Position numbers and translations under genes: made by a program. The notes under the pieces are model-generated. The model saw only the letters and a list, made by a program, of their open reading frames with translations. It made no database searches and was not told the origin of the DNA. A stretch of 64,000 nt of DNA from Liolophura sinensis (Eukaryota > Mollusca > Polyplacophora > Chitonida > Chitonidae): positions 10,529,504-10,593,503 of the forward strand of contig NC_088298.1 of assembly GCF_032854445.1 (NCBI RefSeq). Direction: 5' to 3'. This document shows, piece by piece, positions 58,101-64,000 of this stretch (positions within the stretch are counted from its first letter, which is position 1; every line of letters begins with the position of its first letter).

Positions 58101-59675
58101 AAAATGGATAGCAATTGTTGATTCCAAAAGTCCATGTCTGATTTTATAAATCAAAATTTTAAGTTTTCTTCAAAAAGCATAGTTTTCGGTTACAAAAGTT
58201 AGTGAGAAGTCATAAACATTTATGAGGTGGTTAAAACTTAAATAGGTAAATCGTGTTTCAAATTTCGGGCTCTCAAAAGACATTAGGAACGTACGTGTCT
58301 GTGGTCGTTACGTGTAATATAAAAGACATTACGTCTCTGTGGTATATATTAACTGGTGTAAGCTGCACGCGGTCAAAATTACTATGAGCCTGTAATTTCA
58401 GTACTTGAAGGGTTAATACCGGTACCATCGTGTAGAAACATTTCCCTTTCATGTTTGTGCTAGCCTATATTAAATGTGATTCTGAAAAGCGACAGCATTA
58501 CGATGACAAGGGACATAACTCTGTAGCCATATCTTCAAAGTGAATGGGGACTTGTAGCGTCTGACTGGAACGGAATGACTCCATCGACACAATATTCACT
58601 ACTGTTGAACGGAAGGCATTCCCATGAGTCATCTGCATGGATAAGGGAGGTGCTTTACTGTGAGCATTCCTCTGTCCAAAAACCGTACAGCCGTTACAGG
58701 TCGACAGTTCTTGAATATATGTCGTAAATCACTTACATCGTTCTATATTAAAAATGCTGAAACTGGGAAAGAAATATAAAAATGTCCAATTCGTGTATTG
58801 CTTTTTTGTACAAGTAATGAACGCGGAAATAAACAAAAGGTTAATGTCAACATCAGCACAAAGACCACAGAAAACTTTTCCCGGATGTGCCTTTACCTCT
58901 TAGTTTAGAATTTTTTACTAGCTGAATTTAAATGTAGCTAAACTTTTGAAATGTATCAGGTGGGAATTAAGGGGGAAAGATAATCTTAGATTAGCACTTC
59001 ATTCAGAATTATAAGCTAACGTTTTACAAAATGTTACACCTAATACACACAAAAAATCTGTTGATTTTAACAGAACGTTTGTTGTCTGGGTGATGCTAGA
59101 ATGCATTCTGTTATCATAACATAATACTTTGTCACATTCAGCGTAATGTCTTTTAGTCTAATACAATCTTTTTGCTGATTTAATGAATACTTCTCCTATA
59201 TTTAACAGAATAATCACCCGCGATACAACAGAATACATTCTAGTATCGCTCAGACAACAAAATTTCTGTTAAATTTAACGGATTATTTTTAAGAGTAAGA
59301 AAACGTTGTAAAACATTTTTGGAGCGGTTTTTGTTTCACTTGTCGAATTAGACGAATTCGTACAACAAGTCGTGGCTTAGTCCATATACTGCACAACTTC
59401 CTTATTACATGCTAGTCGTGTTCTTTCCAGGTAAAGGTAAAGACGACCTCTACCCAGACATGTGTAGATCTGACCCTGAGGACTACATTCATGCTCTGGA
59501 GCTCTACTCCACCATCAATGACAGACCGACAGAACCATACCCTCCACAACACCCTAGCGGGCAAAGTATCAACCCAGTGCCCACTGGCGTAAGTGAGCAA
59601 AGTATCACCCAGGACGAGATGGATAACCCACCTTCGTGCCCACTGCCTCCCGCTCCGCACGAGCAAAGGACCTAA
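39833..59675 (+). CDS. Single-pass receptor with two tandem Venus-flytrap domains (eight exons, 1155 aa)
   Basis: Joining 39833-40106, 41414-41539, 41874-42052, 45215-46123, 46633-48108, 57234-57382, 57965-58074 and 59431-59675 gives one open frame of 1155 codons plus TAA. All junctions are GT-AG and all phases agree. Residues 1-25 are a signal peptide. Residues about 35-525 form the first flytrap domain, as in metabotropic glutamate receptors (LKQLEWNYVALMHTDDTYG at about 199-217). C529-C535-C538 form a CPx4CxxC motif. Residues about 550-1010 form a second flytrap (LKAMDWMYVSMVYVDDSYG), followed by the same motif at 1018-1027. The helix is about 1043-1066, and the tail has YPDM and YSTI. There is no seven-helix, cyclase or kinase domain. 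The family binds amino acids or peptides extracellularly; this ligand is unknown. NPR-C, with one flytrap and one helix, is the closest known layout I can name. The start follows the signal peptide; a shorter start at the second Met is possible. Confidence 0.88.
40700..40980 (-). repeat. Family A repeat, copy 6, in receptor intron 1
   Basis: Reverse complement of the family: TTGCAATTAACATCACTGCA, TTACGTGTGACCATTCCCCA, CATCACACCGTCGTCGTTGC and TTATGCTGTAAGTC. Both ends are visible, giving about 280 bp. Confidence 0.75.
41414..41539 (+). CDS. Receptor exon 2
   Basis: Acceptor TATTTACAG, donor GTGAGT; phase 1 at both ends. Encodes GFVAYDTCSKPHMAAESLRH and on to SSCSNTSELIFG, with sequons NSS and NTS. 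YDTC corresponds to the conserved DTC of mGluR-type domains. Confidence 0.87.
41874..42052 (+). CDS. Receptor exon 3
   Basis: Acceptor CTCCTTTTAG, donor GTCAGT; starts phase 1, ends phase 0. Encodes GIAGPSTSDDAIAMSRILAA and then VQISHSASATVMTSSDSFSN and YSLVPPDDLQAK. These align with the GPGSSS and Y-S-A-T blocks that hold the amino-acid-binding residues in mGluRs. Confidence 0.87.
42540..42790. mobile_element. Family D MITE in receptor intron 3
   Basis: The right arm AACAGAATACGTTCTACCATC then ACTCAGACAACAGGTTTTCT and AGATTAGTTTTTTGAGTG matches the copy at 59043. The left arm AATAAATCTGTTGTCTGAG is shorter. No coding sequence. Confidence 0.65.
42835..43005 (-). repeat. Family B repeat, copy 4, in receptor intron 3
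   Basis: ACTTGTAAACCGTAAAGGGG then GTTTCCAATTGAATATGTAA, GGTAACATGTGAAAGAGTAG. Diverged, with an internal deletion. Confidence 0.55.
43205..43735. repeat. 32-bp minisatellite, about 16 copies, in receptor intron 3
   Basis: The unit is TGTTGTAATGTTTTACATGT followed by TGTGATTTACAG. Every unit ends in TTTACAG, which resembles a 3' splice acceptor. Variants include GTGTAATAATG and TTACTTGCTG. The array ends where the SINE-II copy begins. Confidence 0.92.
43745..44103 (-). mobile_element. SINE-II copy 1 in receptor intron 3
   Basis: Reverse-complemented, the right end gives CGCTTCGGTGGCCTAATGGT then GAAAGCGTTCGCC (box A-like) and a CTGGGATCAACC box B-like region, so it is tRNA-derived. The body has GCCAAAGTTCTGG and CATGACACC blocks. 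The 3' tail, read plus, is AACGTTGTACTCAACAATTT then TCCAGTCACATATGATGAGT. A close copy lies at 48810. Confidence 0.75.
44104..45009. other. Receptor intron 3, unannotated part
   Basis: No exon-like frame or recognised repeat. The 77-codon frame at 44411-44644 has no domain or splice context. Confidence 0.4.
45010..45115 (+). mobile_element. SINE-I 3' fragment, diverged, in receptor intron 3
   Basis: TTTCCACTAAAATGTCGGCC, GCCGTCGAATAAGTAAATAT, GAGTGTGGCGTAAAACTACC and AAATTAATAAATAA match the SINE-I end. It lies about 100 bp upstream of exon 4. Confidence 0.7.
45215..46123 (+). CDS. Receptor exon 4: bulk of flytrap 1
   Basis: Acceptor TTTGTCATCTGCAG, donor GTAAGT; phase 0 at both ends (303 codons). 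Begins AVIELLKQLEWNYVALMHTD and includes NASGICLAFVEKL, FIFTDSV and sequons NAS, NVS, NAT, NFS and NGS. Ends CPANDKYCFKK just before the VG of exon 5. Confidence 0.9.
46195..46480 (+). repeat. Family A repeat, copy 7, in receptor intron 4
   Basis: Nearly complete: CTACAGCATAGAGAG, GCGACGACAGTGTGATATTC, GGTCACACGTATCCGGTGAA and GATGTTAATTGCAGTTTGTT then AGGCGTTACTGG. It fills most of the 509-bp intron 4, which may therefore have grown by insertion. Confidence 0.78.
46633..48108 (+). CDS. Receptor exon 5: end of flytrap 1, first CPx4CxxC and nearly all of flytrap 2
   Basis: Acceptor ACACATTCTCAG, donor GTAAGC; phase 0 at both ends (492 codons). VGSFDGLALSLN closes flytrap 1, then CPVGSVCEAC. 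Flytrap 2 opens with VPGDLVIVALAPVF and carries CSGIRLDKGLQLAQSILFAV, LNTCYSES, VQISYASTSVTLSD, YVDDSYGQNG and GICIAQVIKVD. The second domain is uninterrupted by introns, unlike the first. Confidence 0.92.
48109..48809. other. Receptor intron 5, first part
   Basis: Start of the 9.1-kb intron 5. No exon-like segment, no recognised repeat. Confidence 0.4.
48810..49175 (-). mobile_element. SINE-II copy 2 in receptor intron 5
   Basis: Shares with 43745-44103 the blocks GTGTCTTCTTGTGACAGGGC, GAGTCCATGCCGCCAAAG, AAGTATCATGCCGAAGACA and CTCTCAGTGCTGAACGCCAA. The tRNA-like end (CATAAGGCCAAATGCGGTC) is inverted and diverged. Confidence 0.75.
49176..52089. other. Receptor intron 5, middle part
   Basis: No supported exon. 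A minus-strand 73-codon frame at 49288-49509 has a hydrophobic start but no splice context. T-rich and G-rich runs occur at 50675-50760. At 51310-51480 a loosely repeated GGTTAYGGAGCAnT motif occurs about six times. AT-rich inverted motifs occur at 51540-51850. Confidence 0.35.
52090..52425 (+). mobile_element. SINE-IV/II-type tRNA-derived element in receptor intron 5
   Basis: The head CCCCAATAGCACAGTTGGTA then GAGCGTCCGCTTCGGGGGCG (box A-like) and GATCCAGGATCAATCCTGGG (box B-like) is clearly tRNA-derived but differs from SINE-I. The tail TCGTCGTCATATGTCTGAAA then AATTCTTAAGTACGACGTTA AACCCC is the SINE-II type. Length is about 335 bp. Confidence 0.78.
53222..53385 (+). repeat. Family A repeat, copy 8
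   Basis: ACTATACAGCATAAAGATTA, CTGCGACAACAATGTAATAT and GCGGCC blocks in the usual order; right end lost. Confidence 0.6.
53595..53890 (-). repeat. Family B repeat, copy 5, in receptor intron 5
   Basis: GCAAAATCCATTTCAAACAC, GGTTCCCAAAGGAATGTGTA, AAAGCTGGTAAGATGGAAGA and the end CGCCCTTTGATTGCAACTGT match copy 2 in order and orientation. Confidence 0.68.
53891..54030 (+). repeat. Family A repeat, copy 9
   Basis: Directly follows the family B copy: GGAGAGCAAAACCAGAGCAG, CCACGACAGTGTGATAGTTG, TCAAATGGTCACATACAAAC and CGACCTCTTGTC. Confidence 0.7.
54190..54550 (+). repeat. Family C repeat, copy 2, in receptor intron 5
   Basis: Partner of 19736-20060: TATTTATTAAACATGTGTTA, CATCCTC, TGTACCAAATGGTGGTCCCA, CACCATACAAAAATCATTTT and a CATCTCAACTGCATG end. 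Confidence 0.65.
54590..54722. repeat. Inverted pair of family A right ends
   Basis: GTGACGTTAATGGCAATTTA then TTAGACATCACTGA is followed by its inverted copy TCTAATAAATTGTCATTAAC then ATCACTGAC, with outer GGTAAAAAAAATCAG and CTGACTTTTTTTACAT arms. It forms a strong potential hairpin. Confidence 0.7.
54723..55915. other. Receptor intron 5, late part
   Basis: No supported exon or repeat. Confidence 0.35.
55916..56085 (-). mobile_element. SINE-I partial copy in receptor intron 5
   Basis: Long TTTA tail, TTGATTGGTGTTTTACACCG, CGATGGCGGTCAGCATTGTG, GTGGGAGGAAACTGGACGG and CAGACCTTCCCACGTACGG. Ends before the tRNA-like head. Confidence 0.82.
56763..57036 (+). mobile_element. SINE-I, near full length with target-site duplication, in receptor intron 5
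   Basis: The element is at about 56778-57021. TTAAGTCATGTTTTT (56763-56777) and TTAAGTCACGTTTTT (57022-57036) flank it as a 15-bp duplication with one mismatch. The head GGCCTCCATGGCTCAGTTGG and box B-like GTGAGTTCAAGTCCAGCCCA are intact; part of the 3' end is deleted. It ends about 200 bp before exon 6. Confidence 0.88.
57234..57382 (+). CDS. Receptor exon 6: end of flytrap 2 and second CPx4CxxC
   Basis: Acceptor TTTTTTGTTCGTATATAG, donor GTATAC (weaker consensus); starts phase 0, ends phase 2. VGFWSKDKGLSLEKDKLKFP parallels the VGSF segment of exon 5 and mGluR VG-Y/F-W segments. CPNERECNLC repeats the cysteine spacing. Confidence 0.85.
57965..58074 (+). CDS. Receptor exon 7: transmembrane helix
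   Basis: Acceptor TTTCGTTACACAG, donor GTGGGT; starts phase 2, ends phase 1. Encodes PTVGGVLGVVVVICIVIIIV then LVYRQF: about 22 hydrophobic residues followed by a basic residue, so the type I orientation fits the signal peptide. Confidence 0.87.
58075..59042. other. Receptor intron 7, first part
   Basis: No exon-like frame. Nothing recognised. Confidence 0.4.
59043..59302. mobile_element. Family D MITE in receptor intron 7
   Basis: The left arm CACAAAAAATCTGTTGATTT then TAACAGAACGTTTGTTGTCT and GATGCTAGAATGCATTCTGT is mirrored at the right by ACAGAATACATTCTAGTATC, GCTCAGACAACAAAATTTCT and GTTAAATTTAACGGATTATT. Arms are about 70 bp and total length about 260 bp, with no coding sequence. Relatives lie at 42540 and 61598. 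Confidence 0.75.
59431..59675 (+). CDS. Receptor exon 8: cytoplasmic tail and stop
   Basis: Acceptor GTTCTTTCCAG; phase 1. Encodes 81 residues from GKGKDDLYPDMC through DYIHALELYSTIND to a Pro-rich end NPPSCPLPPAPHEQRT and TAA. Y1082 (YPDM) fits a YxxM SH2-binding motif and Y1100 (YSTI) a YxxI motif; both roles are inferred. Confidence 0.87.
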
Positions 59676-60500
59676 GCGAACCTTTGGAATATGAGGTGTT
59701 CACTACCTTGAAAAAGGTGGTGATGTTGGAGAGGCTATCTTTGTTGGACGCACAAGAATGTTGTACGCATGACGATGTTGAACGCATAACAGTGTTGGAC
59801 GCATAACAATATTGGACGCATAATCACATTGTACGTATAATCGTGTTGTATTCGCAACAATGTTGTACGCATAACATGCAGTGTTGTGCGCATAATCAAG
59901 TTGAACACATGACTGTGTTGAAGCAAAATCGATGCTGTATGCATAATAATATATTTTTTAATATATATTCTTCACATTCAGATTTTTTATTCATATAACT
60001 TTTACTGTGAATGTAAAACTTCATATCATTTATATCAATAATCGGTTTATGTTTATCGATAAAAATTCCCTCTTTTGTAGAGAAAACTTCAGTACACACT
60101 GTTAAAATGCATTTAGCACATTTTTCAAGGGTTATCTGTAAAAAACTGAACACGAACTCTGGACTAGTAAAAAATTTGCAACGCTTTTAGTTTTCGTGCC
60201 ACTCGAGGCCTTCTTTCCCGAGTGAGGACTGAAAGCCGGTCAAAGTAAACAAAAATTCGTGGAGATGCTCAGACATTCGATTTATTAAGCACTTCCTTAT
60301 TCAAATGTAAATGTAAAATGACATGTCATTCCTGGTGTCTTCGGCATGGCGTTCCAGTGAGGCAGCACTATGTACAAATATCGAGATCTATAATATTTAA
60401 ATTGACGTTACATCGTATATAGACATTTTATAACATTTAACGTATTGTATCATTTTAACACTAAAAAAAACTTTGCACTTTAAGAGTGTACACCAATAAA
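59676..60500 (+). other. Likely 3' UTR of the receptor gene
   Basis: The first AATAAA in good context after the stop is at 60495-60500. If it is used, the 3' UTR is about 830 bases and includes a short tandem repeat. No other gene is seen. Confidence 0.35.
59735..59950. repeat. Imperfect short tandem repeat of about 18 bp
   Basis: The unit GTTGGACGCATAACAATG, or variants such as GTTGTACGCATAACAATG, recurs about 11-12 times with substitutions and small indels, starting 60 bp after the receptor stop codon. Confidence 0.8.
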
Positions 60501-61597
60501 CTATGGCATTTTCGAAACTCTGCTGTTGAAAACTTTGCTAGAAAGAAAGGGAAAGGCACAATGTACCGGTGTGGGTGGTTATGGGTAACTTTATCACGTG
60601 TAAGCTATGTAGTTTTTACTAATACGTCCATGTCTGCCTTTGCAGTGAGGTTTTGTGCACAAATTTCATGGTGTTACTCATTCATTGTAGGACAACAATA
60701 GTCAGATCACGCTGGACGATGCTTTATGTTTAAAACATTTTAAAGGTGCATATCTGTAGTTTTACCACTGCTATGTTACGAATTTAGAAAAAGTATAAAG
60801 GTGCTACAGGTACGCTTTTGTTGTCACTGTATACCTGTATATAAACACACATTAAAACTGTGCTATTTTTATTTGGCCGCTAGCTGAGTTTGGCAAATTT
60901 AAGAAATGGAAGTGTACGATAGTAAAGCCTTGAAGTCGCATTATTTTATGTCAAAGATTGAAGCTGATGTTTGTATAGAAGCCTTCAAGTCGTTCAACCA
61001 ACCTTCTGGTTTTCCTACATACCTAGCGTTACAGCTGATAAGCAATAAAACGTTTGTATGCAATGCTAGTTTTGTCTTTGTTGTTTACAAAAATGCAAGT
61101 TTTCACACTTCCAGGTTTCACAAAGGTGGATAGGCTGAGACAGTGTAATACAGTGATTTTGTTTGCGGTTTTCTACGCAATGTAGTCGCCTTGATTTCCA
61201 GCATACGGTAAATTAAAATAAGTTTGAGAATAACAGGGTCTCTGGCCCCCTGTGGACATTTGTTTACAAATTTTGTGGCTGAATATCTATCTATCCAGAC
61301 CAAAAACTTTGCGAAAGCCGGGAAAGAATTACCTTAGTTCAGACAGCTCCTTTCACTGTTTTTCTTTGTTTCATTTGTCTTTGTGACTGTAAACTGTTTT
61401 AGCTGATGTAAACTTTATTCAACTTGTTATAAATTGCTTCTTATCTGAAATCTGCCCTGTATTTCTTGACGATGACATAAATGTAGATCGAGATATATAG
61501 ATTTACCAAATGAAAAGCAAACTAAGTTTCTTGAAATGTCACTCAAACAAGTGTTATACTCAGAAAAAACCGCGGCACAACCGAGCTCAAACTAATA
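60501..61597. other. Region without recognisable genes
   Basis: Short frames (60486-60701, 60906-61133) lack domains or splice context. Confidence 0.35.
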
Positions 61598-61775
61598 TGG
61601 GTACTCTCAAAAGCATAATGTGCTAAATTTAATAGAAAATCAGTTGTCTGAATGATGATAGAATATATTTTGTTACTGTAGCAGATTATTCCACTAATCT
61701 GAATGTGACAAAATATAACGTTAATATAACAGAATACATTCTAAAATAACTCTAGAAAACAGACTTTCATATTAT
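61598..61775. mobile_element. Family D MITE, diverged copy
   Basis: ACTCTCAAAAGCATAATGTG, CAGTTGTCTGAATGATGATA and GAATATATTTTGTTACTGTA at the left; ATAACAGAATACATTCTAAA then ACAGAC at the right. Arms are shorter and more diverged than at 59043. Confidence 0.6.
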
Positions 61776-62429
61776 GACTTCTGCCAAGGCAGCTGAAACT
61801 GGTTTCGAACCCGTGACATTAGTCAGGGCTATACTACTTTCGTCATATAATTATTTACTTTCTTAAAACTGAAATGTTATAACTTTAACAATATTAGGCC
61901 CCTAAATCCAACATTTGGCAGTGGCAGGAGAGGGGAAGCATTTATAATATTAGGTTAACACTTTCTAAATTGTTTTTATATCATTTGTTAAATTAACGCC
62001 TTTATGTCTTATGTTCAGCATTCTAAATGGTTAAAATCTTGTAACCTAGGATTATGTTATAATCTGCGAATATTGGTATCCCGGTGGCACTGGCAAATTT
62101 CTACAAGCACGACATACTTATTATGGCGCATGTGCAGATCCCTATCCTCACTTCATGTCAAGCGTTTGCGTTTTCTGACATCACTTCCTGCCTCATCACC
62201 CTAATGACCCTAATGACCTTAGCGTTGTTAAAACTGAATGTAGTCAGACATCGCTAGATGCTCATCGTCGCAAGGTTTTCTCAAACTTTTGTTTTAAACA
62301 CTAGAGACCTTTAGCTAGAGGTTACAAGGTCAGCTTGTGACTTCAAACTAAAGTAGGTAAGCTAAGTGCAGAATGAAGTTATAAATTACAACTTGTAACT
62401 TCTACGCGTAAGCCGGCTTTGTCCAGTTG
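61776..62429. other. Region without recognisable genes
   Basis: Nothing supported. Confidence 0.4.
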
Positions 62430-62503
62430 GACCCCGCCGTCTTGTAAGTGAAACATTTCTGAGTACGGCGTAAAACACCAATCAAATAAATAAATAAATC
62501 TAA
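62430..62503 (+). mobile_element. SINE-I 3' end fragment
   Basis: CGTCTTGTAAGTGAAACATT then TCTGAGTACGGCGTAAAACA and CCAATCAAATAAATAAATAA. Confidence 0.8.
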
Positions 62504-62639
62504 CAGGACCAGTTCCTTAGTATCGCTAGGCTTTGTAACCTCACTGGTCATAAAAAGCTGGGAATATTCACCGCAGAACATAAGGCATGTCAGCAGCCTC
62601 TGGACTCACGCTACTTGCGGATCGGGAGTGAGATAACTT

Positions 62640-63092
62640 TTATCGAGGAACGCAGTTACGAGAGTTGAGGAGAGAAGCAGCCTTAATGTCTGTTCACAGG
62701 CGCATTAAAACCCCAACATAAATCGACGCCAACCGTGTGATCTCTGTACTTAACTAGGCAGGTGTGAGACTCGCCCAACCAAAAAGGTCCAATCCAAACC
62801 AAGTCTATTCCTGAAAAAAAAAACATCACATTTTCCGAGCATTTCGTGAGTTATCGAGCTGGGCGCCACAGTACAGCAGACCCTGAAATTGTCCTTTTTT
62901 ATCAATTTGTGTTCATGTCATATTCAATTTTTGGTCAGGCCTACATAGGAATGGGGTAGTTTATTTGTAGAAACATGTAGCTGATGCAGATTTATGTCGA
63001 TTTATGTTAACAGCAGTAAATGTTCCTTGCCGTCAATGCTACACACTGGGTCTGTTTCTCTCCGCAACTCTCGCAACTGCGTTGCTCGATGT
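62640..63092. repeat. Segment bounded by 40-bp inverted repeats
   Basis: The left arm (about 62642-62681) ATCGAGGAACGCAGTTACGA then GAGTTGAGGAGAGAAGCAG is matched inverted at 63051-63091 by TCTGTTTCTCTCCGCAACTC then TCGCAACTGCGTTGCTCGAT. The inside (about 370 bp) has no open frame. It looks like a non-autonomous DNA transposon; no clear target duplication was found. Confidence 0.6.
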
Positions 63093-64000
63093 ATAAGAAA
63101 TACCCAACTCCGCAACTAGACTAACGCTTCGTGCGAAAGAGAAAGGGTCTTACGGTCGATATAATGCATATAACATTTTAGTTCACCTATTACTTTTGAC
63201 CGCGTGCAGCTTACACCAGTTAATTAAATAAAAAACAAATAAACAGAATTTGCCTCTTCGTTTATCTTTCTTCCAAAATTACAGAACATTCTTTATATAT
63301 AAGATAAGGTGTTGAAAGCTTTGTGCATTGGTTTGTATAGGTCAGTGTGTGAATGCCTGTACACAGTTAATCAACCAAGCCCTTGACACACTCACTGACT
63401 TATGTGTTTAGAATGTTGACACACTCCAAAACAGGCTGTATATGTAGAAACATTGAACACGAGACGGTGCACATGGCATACGATGATTGGGCTGTGACGA
63501 TTCCAGCGCTGTGAAACATGTACACACGTACGTCTGTGCCTGGAGAAAAGAGTCGAGTTTAAACAGCGCTTATTGGCCCGAAGACAAAAAAAAAAAAATC
63601 CCTATCTCTGTCCTGATTGGGTGAGAAGAATTTCGGCTATAGACAGGAGACGAGTTATTTATCAGTCGAGAGTGCTTCACTGACGCCAGATAATCTGCTT
63701 GAGAGTTATCGAGTGGAAAGTACCAGTACAGGACAAAGTGCATAAAAAACAAACATGTGTCTAGAACATCTGATCTGAATCGAAGGTCAAATCTTGTATC
63801 AGATCACCGTATATTTTGTTAGTATGAAGATTAGTTAAATATTTATACAATGTGTAGGCTTTAATATAATTTTTTTTACCAAATTGTTGAAATTAAGAAT
63901 GAATTAGAAATTAGTAAGTTATAATCTGGAAACATAATTTCCATAAATCATGTGAGTTAGAGCTACGCCTTAAAGAGCTACGGTACATTTACACCGGATA
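63093..64000. other. Region without recognisable genes
   Basis: Nothing supported up to the right edge. Confidence 0.4.

Overview
The window looks like nuclear DNA of an animal. Coding exons are split by GT-AG introns, intergenic space is long, and several SINE, Penelope-like and MITE families are scattered through it. The dominant tRNA-derived SINE, whose tail resembles AATAAATAAATA, is of a kind I associate with molluscs. A marine mollusc or a related lophotrochozoan is my best guess, made from memory and not from a search.

Three protein genes can be supported. (1) Positions 651-1, minus strand, hold the first coding exon of a secreted, Thr/Pro-rich, mucin-like protein. It has a signal peptide and tandem 42-residue repeats and runs off the left edge. 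(2) Positions 14769-14209, minus strand, hold a 186-residue CD225/dispanin-family membrane protein in one coding exon. (3) Positions 39833-59675, plus strand, hold an eight-exon gene whose joined frame is open for 1155 residues. It has a signal peptide, two tandem Venus-flytrap (family C GPCR/ANF-receptor type) ligand-binding domains, each followed by the same CPx4CxxC motif, one transmembrane helix and an 81-residue tail with YxxM and YxxI motifs. No cysteine-rich region and no seven-transmembrane domain follow. This single-pass double-flytrap receptor is the most interesting item in the window.

The rest is mostly repeats. From left to right: a coding 126-bp minisatellite (1-545); a 43-bp minisatellite of about 57 copies (1515-4008) abutting a dead canonical Penelope-like element (4008-5640); a 66-bp minisatellite (7718-9030); scattered SINEs and unnamed repeat families (called A, B, C and D here); a second Penelope-like element with permuted domain order, endonuclease first (28455-26440, minus); a 607-bp mariner-like inverted-repeat element with TA duplication (28751-29357); a likely solo LTR (33577-34333); and a broken non-LTR retrotransposon (36640-35270, minus). 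The receptor introns hold a 32-bp minisatellite, SINEs and MITEs. Stretches between these show no gene that I can support.

The three genes show no obvious functional link beyond all being membrane or secreted proteins. Exon limits were read by eye from splice consensus, reading-frame phase and family similarity, without transcript data.
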